From positions 110,001 to 174,000 of the forward strand of contig NZ_QUZK01000041.1 of NCBI RefSeq assembly GCF_003410055.1: 64,000 nt of DNA. The letters run 5' to 3'. The notes beneath the pieces are model-generated. The model saw only the letters and a program-made list of their open reading frames with translations. It did no database searches and was not told the DNA's origin. Both the position numbers and the translations under genes were made by a program. Shown here one piece after another: positions 1 to 12,553 of the stretch. The stretch's first letter is position 1, and every line of letters begins with the position of its first letter. The DNA comes from Wenzhouxiangella sediminis (GTDB lineage Bacteria; Pseudomonadota; Gammaproteobacteria; Xanthomonadales; Wenzhouxiangellaceae).

Positions 1-2578
<2,578 letters not shown>

Positions 2579-2742
2579 ATATAACACCAAAGCCAATTGG
2601 AGAGCTTCCGCTCTCTTGCGATGACACGACTGAAACGCTCTTGAACAGATTCCGACTCCTTGCTGGTTGCTAATAGCAGGGAGGTCCCGGCTCAAGGCCG
2701 GGATCAACGGACATCAGCCGCAGGCTGATGTACAGTTGACTT

Positions 2743-2860
2743 TGCCTGGTGGCAATAGCGGCGTGGAACCACCCGATCCCATCCCGAACTCGGCAGTGAA
2801 ACGCGCCAGCGCCGATGGTAGTGCGGCATTCGCCGTGTGAGAGTAGGTCACTGCCAGGCA
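2743..2860 (+). rRNA. rrf: 5S ribosomal RNA
   Basis: About 118 bases that start TGCCTGGTGG and end CACTGCCAGGCA, so the ends pair as helix I. The conserved internal segments CCCGATCCCATCCCGAACTC and GAGAGTAGGTCACTGCCAGG are present. It lies about 165 bases after the 23S gene. The spacer contains two perfect-looking hairpins (around 2684-2704 and 2711-2732) that probably take part in rRNA processing, and no tRNA. Confidence 0.97.
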
Positions 2861-2871
2861 TTTACTCTAGG

Positions 2872-2906
2872 AACCCCGTAGCCTCCTTTGGCTGCGGGGT
2901 TTCTTT
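2872..2906 (+). terminator. rRNA operon terminator
   Basis: A 12-base stem (AACCCCGTAGCC pairing with GGCTGCGGGGTT, one G-T pair) with a 6-base loop, followed by TTCTTTTTAT. It sits 12 bases after the 5S gene and is a good intrinsic terminator for the rRNA operon. Confidence 0.9.
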
Positions 2907-3157
2907 TTATCTGGAAGCCGCTTCAGCGCCCTGGCAGTGCCTACGGTCACGCGTGGCCGCCCTCTGCGGCGGCGCTTCTTGCGCCTGGCGGCGCAAACCG
3001 CACCACCGCGCCGGGCTACGCTGCCAGGCATTTACGTTGTGCGCTGCCCTACGGTCAGCGCGATTGTCATAATTCATTAATCCGTCTTGCAGACACCGCC
3101 ACTCTTTCGGGATGGGAGCTGTGGCAAGCTACCATCTGATTCACCTTTGGCCGCTTG
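2907..3157. other. Gene-free spacer with an echo of the 5S 3' end
   Basis: I see no credible gene here. The 15-base word CTGCCAGGCATTTAC, which spans the 5S 3' end and its first trailer bases at 2851-2865, recurs at 3021-3035. CCTACGGTCA recurs at about 2940 and 3049. This looks like leftovers of a duplicated 5S tail or small repeats. There is no clear promoter or ribosome binding site for the following transporter gene. Confidence 0.55.
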
Positions 3158-4378
3158 GTGTCCACTCTTCGATTCGCCATTCTTCTGGGCATGACCGTCG
3201 CTATCGGGCCGTTTGCGCTCGATACGTATTTGCCTGCATTTCCGGAGATCGCGGCCGATCTTGGAGTGGATCTGCCGGCGGTCGGGCGGACGCTGAGCAT
3301 CTACGTGTTTGCCCTGGGGCTGACGCAGCTGGTTGCAGGGCCGCTTTCGGATCGGTACGGGCGTCGTGTCGTCCTGTTTACCGGGCTGGTGATCTTTGCG
3401 GCGGCCAGCCTGATGCTGGCACGCGCGGAATCCCTGGGCTGGATGATGGCCTGGCGGCTCGTCCAGGCGATGGGCGGGGCCTGCTGTGCGGTGTCGGTTC
3501 CCGCCATCGTTCGGGATCGCACGCACGGGCAGGCGTCTGCCAGCCTGTTTTCTCTGATCGGCATTGTCATGCTCGTGGCGCCCGCCCTGGCGCCGGCAAT
3601 CGGATCCAGCCTGCTCTATGCATTCGACTGGCCGGCGATTTTCGTCTTCCTGGCCGCGTATGCCGCCGTCGTTGCGCTGACGCTTCACAACCTCCTGTTC
3701 CGTGGACTGCCTCCTGCGCCCAAGGTCACGACGCCCGTCCATACCCTGGTGACCAACTATCTGACAGTGCTTCGGCACGGCACGACCATGCGCTTCATTG
3801 CAATCCAGACGTTGGCTTTCAGCGTGATGCTGGTGTTCATCACCCACGCAGCCTTCATCTACCAGGAGTGGTTCGGCGCTTCGAACCGCCTGTTCTCCAT
3901 CCTGTTCGCCTGCCAGGTTGCCGGGATGGTGGCGGCGAACTTCCTCAACCGCCGGCTGCTCCGCACATTCCACTCGACCCGGATCCTGCGCACGGCCTGT
4001 GCGGTTCAGGCCCTGGCAGTCCTGGCGTTGCTCGCCGCCATCGTCCAGGGGGCCGGACTGGTCACGGTTGCCGTCTGCATGGTGGTCATCGGCGGCTGCC
4101 TGGGGACCATCATTCCCAACAACATCGCGAATGCGCTGGAGTTCTTTCCCCGGCTCGGCGGCACGGCCAGCGCACTGCTCGGGGCAACGCAGTTCGCGCT
4201 TGGCGGACTGATCAGCGCGACATCGACCTGGCTGGCGGACGGGACACCGCTACCGATCGTGCTGGTGATGGCGTTTTGCACCCTCGCCGCGCTGGCCTTC
4301 GCCGCCGGCGCGCCCGGGGCCATGGCCCGGGCTCTGGAAATGGACGCGGCCAACCGCGAGACGGTCGGCCGACGCTAG
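3158..4378 (+). CDS. MFS transporter, Bcr/CflA drug-resistance type
   Basis: A 406-residue inner-membrane protein with about 12 hydrophobic segments, the usual length for the DHA1/Bcr-CflA branch of the major facilitator superfamily. The N-terminus has the branch hallmark FALDTYLPAFPEIAADLG, and the loop between TM2 and TM3 carries the MFS motif A variant GPLSDRYGRR (near residue 60). Members export small drugs, sulfonamides or dipeptides by proton antiport; the substrate cannot be read here. Start: GTG at 3158 or TTG at 3155; a stop lies just upstream so nothing longer is possible, and no Shine-Dalgarno site is obvious. It stands alone, convergent with the next gene. Confidence 0.88.
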   Translation: MSTLRFAILLGMTVAIGPFALDTYLPAFPEIAADLGVDLPAVGRTLSIYVFALGLTQLVAGPLSDRYGRRVVLFTGLVIFAAASLMLARAESLGWMMAWRLVQAMGGACCAVSVPAIVRDRTHGQASASLFSLIGIVMLVAPALAPAIGSSLLYAFDWPAIFVFLAAYAAVVALTLHNLLFRGLPPAPKVTTPVHTLVTNYLTVLRHGTTMRFIAIQTLAFSVMLVFITHAAFIYQEWFGASNRLFSILFACQVAGMVAANFLNRRLLRTFHSTRILRTACAVQALAVLALLAAIVQGAGLVTVAVCMVVIGGCLGTIIPNNIANALEFFPRLGGTASALLGATQFALGGLISATSTWLADGTPLPIVLVMAFCTLAALAFAAGAPGAMARALEMDAANRETVGRR

Positions 4379-4410
4379 CCTGTAGGCCTGCCGGATAACT
4401 GCCGGCGCGC

Positions 4411-5709
4411 TCAGCCGCCTTCCCGCGCCGGCTCGTCCCCGCTGTGGAGATCGTTGAAGCGGTCGGTGTCGAGCTCGTTCTCGCTGTTGGCCACGATGCA
4501 GGTCACGGTCGCGTCGCCGGTGACATTGACGGCGGTGCGGGTCATGTCGAGCAGCCGGTCGACACCCAGGATCAGGGCGATGCCTTCCTTGGGCAGTCCG
4601 ACCTGGGCCAGTACGCCGGCGAGGAGAATGAGGCCCACGCCCGGAACACCGGCCGCCCCGATCGAGGCCATGACCACCATGAAGATCACCATCAGATACT
4701 GCGTCACCGTGAGGTCCACGCCGTAGTACTGGGCGATGAAGCCGACCGCGATGCCCTGCATGATGGCGGTACCGTCCATGTTGATGGTTGCACCCAGGGG
4801 AATGGTGAACGAACTGATTCGGTTGCTGGCGCCCATGCGCTCCTGCACCGCGCGCAGCGTCACCGGGATGGTGGCGCCGGAAGAGGCCGTTGAGAACGCG
4901 AACGCCATGACGTCCCGGAACTGGCGGTAGAAAGTCAGCGGACTCAGGCCCGTGAAGGTCTTGAGCAGCGTCGGGTAGACCACGGCTGCGTGGAAGATCA
5001 GCATGCCAAGCACGAGCAGGACATACTTGATCACCCCGAGAAAGGTTTCCCAACCGGTGGTCGCCGCCATGCCCGCGATCAGGGCGAAGACGCCGTAAGG
5101 GGCGATCAGCATGACGATGCCGACAAGCTTCATGACCACTTCCATGAAGTCGTTGAAGAACTCCCCGATCCGCTGCCCTGACTTGCCGGCGAACGACATC
5201 GCCAGGCCCAGCAGGATCGAGAAGATAATGATCGGCAGCATGTTGCCTTCGGCCATGGCATTGACCGGATTACTGGGCACCAGGTCGATCAATACCTGGG
5301 AAAAAGGCGGCGCATCGGAAATTTCCGGCGTTGCCATGCCCACCGGGCTGGCGCCCACGCCGGTCTGGAAGACCATGCCGGCCAGCAGGGCCAGTACGAT
5401 CGCGATGCAAGTGGTGATCAGGTACAGCCCGATCGCCTTTCCGCTGACCCGTCCCAGACTCTTGGGATCGGCCAGCGATGCGACCCCGGAGATGAGCGAT
5501 ACGAACACGATCGGCACGATCAACATGCTGAGAAAACGGACGAACATCTCGCCAACAACCTCGAAAACGCCGTTAACGAGCCAGTTCTGCACCCAGCCGA
5601 CCTGCCCCAGGAAAAGGTTGATCGCCAGCCCGGTGGCCAGGCCGAGAAGAAGGGCGATGAAGATCTGCTTGCTCAGCTTGTGGTGGTCGAAGCGGTATTC
5701 CTGGCTCAT
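4411..5709 (-). CDS. Dicarboxylate/amino acid:cation symporter (SDF/DAACS family)
   Basis: A 432-residue membrane transporter of the glutamate/C4-dicarboxylate family (GltP/DctA/GltT type). It takes up acidic amino acids or dicarboxylates with Na+ or H+. Family signatures are visible: the serine-rich hairpin tip SSGATIPVTL at residues 276-285 and the cation/substrate site NMDGT at 310-314, preceded by about six transmembrane segments. Length is normal. The protein starts MSQEYRFDHHKLSKQ, a cytoplasmic amphipathic lead typical for the family. Whether it prefers aspartate/glutamate or succinate/malate is not decidable by eye, so no symbol is given. Monocistronic. Confidence 0.92.
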   Translation of the reverse strand: MSQEYRFDHHKLSKQIFIALLLGLATGLAINLFLGQVGWVQNWLVNGVFEVVGEMFVRFLSMLIVPIVFVSLISGVASLADPKSLGRVSGKAIGLYLITTCIAIVLALLAGMVFQTGVGASPVGMATPEISDAPPFSQVLIDLVPSNPVNAMAEGNMLPIIIFSILLGLAMSFAGKSGQRIGEFFNDFMEVVMKLVGIVMLIAPYGVFALIAGMAATTGWETFLGVIKYVLLVLGMLIFHAAVVYPTLLKTFTGLSPLTFYRQFRDVMAFAFSTASSGATIPVTLRAVQERMGASNRISSFTIPLGATINMDGTAIMQGIAVGFIAQYYGVDLTVTQYLMVIFMVVMASIGAAGVPGVGLILLAGVLAQVGLPKEGIALILGVDRLLDMTRTAVNVTGDATVTCIVANSENELDTDRFNDLHSGDEPAREGG

Positions 5710-5788
5710 GTCCCGTCCCGTTCCCTGATAATTTTCGATGGCTGAGGGTAGCTTATTGGCTGCCGAGGGTCCATCGAGTCAGGAAGGG

Positions 5789-5892
5789 GTTCGGGGTTCC
5801 GGGTTCGGGGTTCCGGGGGTTGGGTGGGGCGTCGGGTGTTTGGGCTGAAGGATGGGTTTTTAGGTTTCAGGGTTCAGGTTTCAGGTTTCAGG
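5789..5892. repeat. Dispersed repeat A (copy 1) with GGTTCC tract
   Basis: In the spacer before glnS. A run of GGGGTTCCGG-like units (about 5789-5818) is followed by the A motif AGGTTTCAGGGTTCAGG, then two more TTTCAGG units (5861-5892). The same A motif occurs at 24354, 29645 and, inverted, near 24432, 29786, 35607 and 36458. Confidence 0.8.
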
Positions 5893-5950
5893 CGACGCGT
5901 CGTGCCGGGTGTGCTGGGGCACAAGGATATGGGCCGGGTCGCTTGACCGG

Positions 5951-5956
5951 TATAAT
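5951..5956 (+). promoter_or_regulatory. glnS -10 element
   Basis: A perfect TATAAT, 29 bases before the glnS ATG, which would give a short leader of roughly 20 bases. The -35 position (around 5928-5933) has no good match, so this may be a -10-driven promoter. Confidence 0.55.
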
Positions 5957-5985
5957 GCGCGGCTCAGATCAACCGTGCCGATCCC

Positions 5986-7677
<1,692 letters not shown>

Positions 7678-7703
7678 GCCGAAGTCCGCTTTCCCACCCG
7701 TCT

Positions 7704-8333
7704 TCAGGACTCGTCGAGCTCGAAGGTCAGTTCCTGCACCACGCGCTGGGCGGTGGGCTGGCCGTCGATGATGGCCGGTTTCCAGGTCCAGCGACGAACC
7801 GCCTGGACGGCCGCCTGATCGAACACGCCGCGGGGATCGGCCTCGAGCACCTCGACGTCGCGCACGCGCCCGGCCGCATCGATCTCGACGGCTAAGCGCA
7901 CCCAGCCTTCCAGGCCCTGCAGGGCGGCTTCGCGCGGATAGGGCGGTGGCACGGCCGCGACCGGACGTGCGGTCGCGCTGCCGTTGCCGCCGCCCGGCCC
8001 GCCGGTAAAGCCGCCGGTGTAGATGCGGTTCGCGCCCGGCGCCGGCTCGAGCGTGCGCTCGATGTCGATCGCCCGATCGATCTTCTCGACCTGGGCGGTC
8101 ACCCGGCTCGGCGGCGGCGGTTCCTGCCGTTCCGGTGGTTCCGGCCGGACCCTCGGGTCGGGGTCCGGTTCATCCGGGATTTCCACCGGACCGAAATAGA
8201 TGCTGGTCACCGGCGGCGGACTCACCGCCGCGGCGGCGTCGTGGTCGATGAGGCGGTGCATCAGGTAGAACGCCGAAAGCGTGATGATCGCGGCGATGGC
8301 GACCGTGGCGAGGTAGCGAACAACGGATCCCAT
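7704..8333 (-). CDS. TonB-family energy transducer
   Basis: A 209-residue protein with the TonB plan: one N-terminal membrane anchor (about residues 5-27), a proline-rich periplasmic stretch (PPPVTSIYFGPVEIPDEPDP onward to about 75), and a C-terminal TonB domain (about 120-209) with PPYPREAALQGLEGWVRLAV and a final WKPAIIDGQPTAQRVVQELTF. Such proteins pass proton-motive energy from ExbB/ExbD to outer-membrane receptors. No exbB, exbD or receptor gene is nearby, so its partner is unknown. It ends 26 bases from glnS (convergent) and stands apart from the hemE cluster by about 120 bases. Confidence 0.9.
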   Translation of the reverse strand: MGSVVRYLATVAIAAIITLSAFYLMHRLIDHDAAAAVSPPPVTSIYFGPVEIPDEPDPDPRVRPEPPERQEPPPPSRVTAQVEKIDRAIDIERTLEPAPGANRIYTGGFTGGPGGGNGSATARPVAAVPPPYPREAALQGLEGWVRLAVEIDAAGRVRDVEVLEADPRGVFDQAAVQAVRRWTWKPAIIDGQPTAQRVVQELTFELDES

Positions 8334-8450
8334 GAGCGGCCCTCCCTGCTCTGGTGTGTGGAACGAGAAGCGCCATGTTTCACGCCCCCGTACCCGTTCC
8401 GACCGGGTCTGCGCTCCGTGGTTCCCTCGCTTGTTTTCCCCGCCCCGGCC

Positions 8451-9131
8451 CTACAGCGGCTCGGCCAGCCGGCAGCCGTCGAATTCGGGATGCCCGCGCA
8501 TGAAATAGACCCGCAGCGCCGGGTCGGCATCCAGCGGTGGCTCCAGCGACCAGTCCGTGCCTTCGGGCGTGGTCAGGCCGTAGCCCGAACCGCTCGGTCG
8601 CCACTCGCCGAACTCGCTGCCGGCATCGACCAGGGTGTACTCGTCTCGCCAGCGCTGCTTCTTCAGCCGGTAGCTCCGATCGACGCGCAGGAACAGTTCG
8701 ACCGGCCGCTCGCCGCAGTCCCCGGCCAGGTGGGCGCGGACTTTCAGTTTCGGCTCCGGCGGCGGAGCGGGAAGGTGGATGTAGAGACCCAGGTTGCCGG
8801 CGGTGAAGTGGTGGTTGCCGTAGCCCTCGCGGGCGATCCGGATCTCGCGGCCCGGTGCGGCCAGCAGCGCCCGCAGTTCCTGCGCCCGGTTGAAGGCCTT
8901 GGCGCCGTCGCCGTGGACGATCACCGTCTCGGCCACTTCCAGGCCGCCCGGGGTTTGTGCGTAGGTGATCCGGTGGCTGTAGCCGGCCTGCTCGAGTCGA
9001 TCGCCGACGGCCCGCACCCGTTCGTCGCCGGGCTGGTTGGAAAAGATGTGGACAGTGACGTCGTCGACCGGGCGCGTGGCGCAGGCGGCCAGCAGGGCCG
9101 CCAGCGCCAGCGCGACCAGCCGGCGAAGCAT
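8451..9131 (-). CDS. Putative lipoprotein with LytR-C-like fold, unknown function
   Basis: A 226-residue protein with a lipoprotein signal: MLRRLVALALAALLAAC, lipobox LLAAC at residues 13-17, then ATRPVDD. After the anchor, VTVHIFSNQPGDERVRAVGDR resembles the start of LytR_C/SPOR-like periplasmic modules, where a value-like strand is followed by a helix and a GY turn. This is a resemblance only. The C-terminal half (RAHLAGDCGERPVELFLRVD onward) matches nothing I recognise. The ATG overlaps the hemE stop by one base (TGATG), and a GTG three bases earlier would overlap by four, so it is coupled to hemE as last gene of aroK-aroB-hemE. No functional link to heme is evident. Confidence 0.75.
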   Translation of the reverse strand: MLRRLVALALAALLAACATRPVDDVTVHIFSNQPGDERVRAVGDRLEQAGYSHRITYAQTPGGLEVAETVIVHGDGAKAFNRAQELRALLAAPGREIRIAREGYGNHHFTAGNLGLYIHLPAPPPEPKLKVRAHLAGDCGERPVELFLRVDRSYRLKKQRWRDEYTLVDAGSEFGEWRPSGSGYGLTTPEGTDWSLEPPLDADPALRVYFMRGHPEFDGCRLAEPL

Positions 9132-10183
9132 CACTTCACCCGGCTGTGCTCGCGCACGGTCTCGACCAGCACGGAGACGTGCTCGGGCGGCACCTCCGGC
9201 GTGATCCCGTGGCCCAGGTTGAAGATGTGGCCCGGGCCGGAACCGTAGCTGTCGAGCACGCGCCGGGTCTCGGCGGCGATGACCTCGGGATTGGTCAGCA
9301 GCACGGCCGGGTCGAGGTTGCCCTGCAGCGCCACTCGGTCGCCCACGCGCACGCGCGCCTCCGACAGGTCCAGGGTCCAGTCCACGCCCAGGCCGGCGCA
9401 GCCGGTCTCGGCCAGGTTCTCCAGATGCTGCCCGCAGCCCTTGCCGAACAGGATCACCGGCGTGTCCGGGCAGGTCCGCTTGAGCTTGTCGACGATGCGC
9501 TGCTGGGAGGCCAGCGAGAACCTTTCGTACAGGCGCGGCGAAAGCACCCCGCCCCAGGAATCGAACACCATCAGCGCGTCCGCCCCGGCGGCAACCTGCG
9601 CGGCCAGGTAGTCGGCGGTGGCATCGGCCAGGTGATTCATCAGCCGCTCGGCGCCGTCGGGCTCGGCCAGCAGCAGGCGTTTGGCGCGGGCGAAGTCCTT
9701 GCTGCTGCGCCCCTCGATCATGTAGGTGGCCACCGTCCAGGGGCTGCCGGCGAAGCCGATCAGCGGGGTGGCTTCCGGCAGCGATTCGCGGATCAGGCGT
9801 ACCGCGTCCATCACGTAGCCGGTGTCGTCCTCGGGATCGGGCATGGGCAGCGCGTCGATGTCGGCCACGGTCTGCACCGGCCGCTCGAAGTAGGGGCCCT
9901 CGCCGGGCTTGAAGCCCAGGCCGCGGCCCATCACGTGCGGCAGGATCAGGATGTCGGAAAACAGGATCGCGGCGTCGAAGCCGTAGCGGTGGATCGGCTG
10001 CAGCGTGACCTCGCAGGCCAGTTCGGGCGTGCCCGCCAGGTCGAGAAAGCTGCCGGCCTTCTCGCGGGTGGCGCGATACTCGGGCAGGTAGCGTCCGGCC
10101 TGGCGCATCAGCCAGATCGGGGTGCGTTCGACGGGCTCGCGCCGCAGCGCGCGCATGAAAAGGGAATCGGATCTCGGGCTCAT
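9131..10183 (-). CDS. hemE: Uroporphyrinogen decarboxylase
   Basis: A 350-residue cytoplasmic enzyme that converts uroporphyrinogen III to coproporphyrinogen III in heme synthesis. Family signatures are clear: PIWLMRQAGRYLPEYR near residues 22-37 (substrate-binding Arg), FSDILILPHVMG near 80-90 with the catalytic Asp, and GNLDPAVLL and FNLGHGITPEVPP near the end. The frame stays open far upstream inside aroB, but homologues begin at MSPRSDSLFMRALRREPVER, and this ATG overlaps the aroB stop by four bases (ATGA), so translation is coupled to aroB. Confidence 0.96.
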   Translation of the reverse strand: MSPRSDSLFMRALRREPVERTPIWLMRQAGRYLPEYRATREKAGSFLDLAGTPELACEVTLQPIHRYGFDAAILFSDILILPHVMGRGLGFKPGEGPYFERPVQTVADIDALPMPDPEDDTGYVMDAVRLIRESLPEATPLIGFAGSPWTVATYMIEGRSSKDFARAKRLLLAEPDGAERLMNHLADATADYLAAQVAAGADALMVFDSWGGVLSPRLYERFSLASQQRIVDKLKRTCPDTPVILFGKGCGQHLENLAETGCAGLGVDWTLDLSEARVRVGDRVALQGNLDPAVLLTNPEVIAAETRRVLDSYGSGPGHIFNLGHGITPEVPPEHVSVLVETVREHSRVK

Positions 10184-11253
10184 GAACGTTCCAGTACTTC
10201 GCGAATGTCGTCGGTCGGACAGGTTTCCACCGTGGCGCGCCCGAGTTCCTCGAGCAGCACCAGGCGGATCCGGTCGGCGCGGTTTTTCTTGTCCAGGCGC
10301 ATCAGGGCCAGCAGGCGCTCGCGGTCGACGTCGCCGGGCAGCGCCGTCGGCAGCTTCAGGTGTTCGAGCAGGTGGACCAGGCGTTCGGCCGTTCCGACAC
10401 GAACCTTGCCGAGCAGCTCGCTGAGTCGGGTGGCGAGCACCATGCCGATGGCCACGGCCTCGCCGTGCCGGAAACGCGCATAGCCTGTGGCCGTCTCCAG
10501 GGCGTGGCCGAAGGTGTGACCGAAATTGAGCAGGGCGCGCTCGCCGGCCTCGCGCTCGTCGGCCGCCACCACTTCGGCCTTGTGCTGCACCGAGGCGTGC
10601 ACGGCTTCGAGCAGGGCGTCGGGCATGTGCGCATTGATCGGCTCGGCGCGGCTCTCCAGCCAGGAGAAGAAGCGCTCGTCGCGGATCGCGCCGTACTTGA
10701 CCACCTCGGCCAGGCCGGCGCAATAGTCCCGGTCGTCGAGGCTGATCAGGGTATCGATGTCGGCGACCACGGCGGCCGGCTGATGAAAGGCGCCGATCAG
10801 GTTCTTGCCGCTGGTGTGGTTGACGCCGGTCTTGCCGCCGACGGCGGCGTCCACCTGCGCCAGCAGGGTGGTCGGCATCTGCACGACCCGAATGCCGCGC
10901 ATGTAACTGGCCGCCGCAAAGCCCGCCAGGTCGCCGACCACGCCGCCGCCAAGCGCCAGCACCGTTGCGTCGCGCTGCGCGCCCAACTCGACCAGGGCGT
11001 CGAGCGCCCGCTGCCAGTTGGCCACCGTCTTGGCTTCTTCTCCGGCGGGCAGCACCAGCGAGCGCCACCGACGTCCTTCTTCGTCGAGCACGCGCCCGAC
11101 CCGTTCGAGATAGAGCCCGGCCACGGTGTCGTCGCTGACTACCAGCACCCGACCGTCGAGGTGGCGCTGCCAGATGCTGGGCATGGACAGCAGGCCCTGG
11201 CCGACATAAACGGGATAGCTGCCTCCGGCAGTTCGTACCTGGGTGACCTTCAT
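10180..11253 (-). CDS. aroB: 3-dehydroquinate synthase
   Basis: A 357-residue NAD- and metal-dependent enzyme for the second shikimate step (DAHP to 3-dehydroquinate). Visible motifs: the glycine-rich NAD site LALGGGVVGDLAGFAA, the substrate segment PTTLLAQVDAAVGGKTGVN, and metal ligands in GLAEVVKYG (Glu) and NFGHTFGHALE (two His). Length is standard. The ATG at 11253 overlaps the aroK stop by four bases and homologues begin at MKVTQVRTAGGSYPV; the longer upstream frame is antisense noise inside aroK. The aroK-aroB pair is conserved in many gammaproteobacteria, often downstream of pilM-Q, which is not seen here. Confidence 0.96.
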   Translation of the reverse strand: MKVTQVRTAGGSYPVYVGQGLLSMPSIWQRHLDGRVLVVSDDTVAGLYLERVGRVLDEEGRRWRSLVLPAGEEAKTVANWQRALDALVELGAQRDATVLALGGGVVGDLAGFAAASYMRGIRVVQMPTTLLAQVDAAVGGKTGVNHTSGKNLIGAFHQPAAVVADIDTLISLDDRDYCAGLAEVVKYGAIRDERFFSWLESRAEPINAHMPDALLEAVHASVQHKAEVVAADEREAGERALLNFGHTFGHALETATGYARFRHGEAVAIGMVLATRLSELLGKVRVGTAERLVHLLEHLKLPTALPGDVDRERLLALMRLDKKNRADRIRLVLLEELGRATVETCPTDDIREVLERS

Positions 11254-11807
11254 GACACCTGTGCCCCGTCGATGTGTTGCCGGATTCTCCGTGCCACGTT
11301 CGCCGCCATGGCCGGTGGGGAAATGCTCGAAGAGCGCACCACCAGGTCGGCGCAGGACAGGTAGATCGGATCCCGCTGCTCGGCCAGTTCGGTCAGGCGC
11401 TGCCGCCGATCGGGCGCCTGCAGCAGCGGCCGCTGCTTGTCGCGTTCGAGCCGCTTGAGTTGTTGGTCCACGCTGGTTTGCAGGTAGACGACCAGGCCGC
11501 GCTCGGTCAGCATGCGCCGGTTCTCGGCGCTGAGCACGCTGCCGCCGCCGGTGGCCAGCACCAGGCCGTCGCGCCGGCTCAGTTCGTCGAGCAGCGCCGA
11601 CTCGCGCTGGCGGAATCCGGACTCTCCTTCGATCTCGAAGATGACTGCCACCTCGACGCCGCAACGCGCCTGCAGCTCCAGGTCCAGGTCGAGAAAATCC
11701 ATGCCCAGGCGGCGCGCGAGTTGCCGGCCCACGGTGGTCTTGCCCGATCCCATGGGCCCGATGAGGAAAACGCGTTCCGGCATGATTCTATCGGCTTGCT
11801 CGCTCAT
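11250..11807 (-). CDS. aroK: Shikimate kinase
   Basis: A P-loop kinase of 185 residues that phosphorylates shikimate with ATP. Motifs in order: Walker A GPMGSGKTTVGRQLA, the shikimate-binding DLDLEL, FRQRESALLDEL, Walker B-like LATGGGSVLS, and the lid RDKQRPLL. Start is uncertain: MSEQADRIMPERVFL (11807) or the internal ATG of MPERVFL (11783) both fit family length, and neither has a strong ribosome binding site. The frame stays open further upstream, but that part has no homology I recognise. First gene of the overlapping aroK-aroB-hemE-lipoprotein operon. Confidence 0.93.
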   Translation of the reverse strand: MSEQADRIMPERVFLIGPMGSGKTTVGRQLARRLGMDFLDLDLELQARCGVEVAVIFEIEGESGFRQRESALLDELSRRDGLVLATGGGSVLSAENRRMLTERGLVVYLQTSVDQQLKRLERDKQRPLLQAPDRRQRLTELAEQRDPIYLSCADLVVRSSSISPPAMAANVARRIRQHIDGAQVS

Positions 11808-12016
11808 GCCGTCCGCAAGACGGCGCTGCGCCGAGCGGCGATGATCGGGTCGTGCCAACGACTGTTCATTCAATGCGGCAAAGGCCATGATCAACCGGGG
11901 TTCAATGCTATCACGCCGAACCTGTTCCGGCCCCTCCGCGATCAGCGCCATCGCGCCGTCATCGCGCCGGTTTGGTACCATGTTCGGCCTTCGCCATCGA
12001 GTGCTCGGACCGGATC

Positions 12017-12553
12017 ATGCTGCGCTTTTCGATTCTCTTCGTCGTCCTGTTGCTGGGCCTTTTCACCGTGGAGGTTCTCCAGCCCGTGCAGCAGCACGTG
12101 ATCCTGCCGTTCACGGCCGGCATCGCCAAGGTCAGCGTCTTCCTCATCGAGCTGTTCGACAGCGGCGTGGCGTCCTCGGGCAAGGTCATCCAGGACATCC
12201 AGTCGGGGTTCGCGGTCAGCATCGAGCCGGGCTGCAACGGCGTCGAGGCGCTGATCATCCTGTTTGCGGCCATCTTCGCGTTTCCCGCCTCGTTCAAGCA
12301 CAAGCTCATCGGTTTCGCCATCGGGTTCGTTGCGATCCAGGCGCTCAACCTGGTGCGCATCATCAGCCTGTTCTACCTCGGCCAGTGGAACATGACCTGG
12401 TTCGAGTGGTTCCACCTCTACCTGTGGCAGGCGCTGATCATTCTCGACGCCCTGGTGGTCTGGTTGATCTGGCTGCGCAAGCTGCCGCCGCGATCTTCCG
12501 GCGGCGGTGACGATGACGGCGGCGGACCGCCGCCGGAGCCGGCCACCACGTGA
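12017..12553 (+). CDS. xrtH: Exosortase H (IPTLxxWG-CTERM type)
   Basis: A 178-residue multi-pass membrane cysteine protease/transpeptidase of the exosortase-archaeosortase superfamily. The three catalytic positions are visible: Cys in EPGCNGVEAL (C73), Arg in NLVRIISLFY (R114) and His in WFHLYLWQAL (H133). Its short size and EPGCNGVEA motif match the H subtype, which processes secreted proteins carrying C-terminal IPTL-CTERM or VPEID-CTERM sorting signals. The C-terminus is an unusual cytoplasmic-type tail rich in Gly, Asp and Pro. ATG of MLRFSILF chosen over an upstream in-frame start because homologues begin here. The downstream SDR gene overlaps by four bases. No CTERM substrate was found in the window. 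Confidence 0.88.
   Translation: MLRFSILFVVLLLGLFTVEVLQPVQQHVILPFTAGIAKVSVFLIELFDSGVASSGKVIQDIQSGFAVSIEPGCNGVEALIILFAAIFAFPASFKHKLIGFAIGFVAIQALNLVRIISLFYLGQWNMTWFEWFHLYLWQALIILDALVVWLIWLRKLPPRSSGGGDDDGGGPPPEPATT

Noticed and set aside
10184-11068. A 295-residue N-terminal extension of hemE
   Set aside because: It lies antisense-free but out of frame with aroB, reads as low-complexity Arg/Gly sequence, and the ATGA junction marks the real start.
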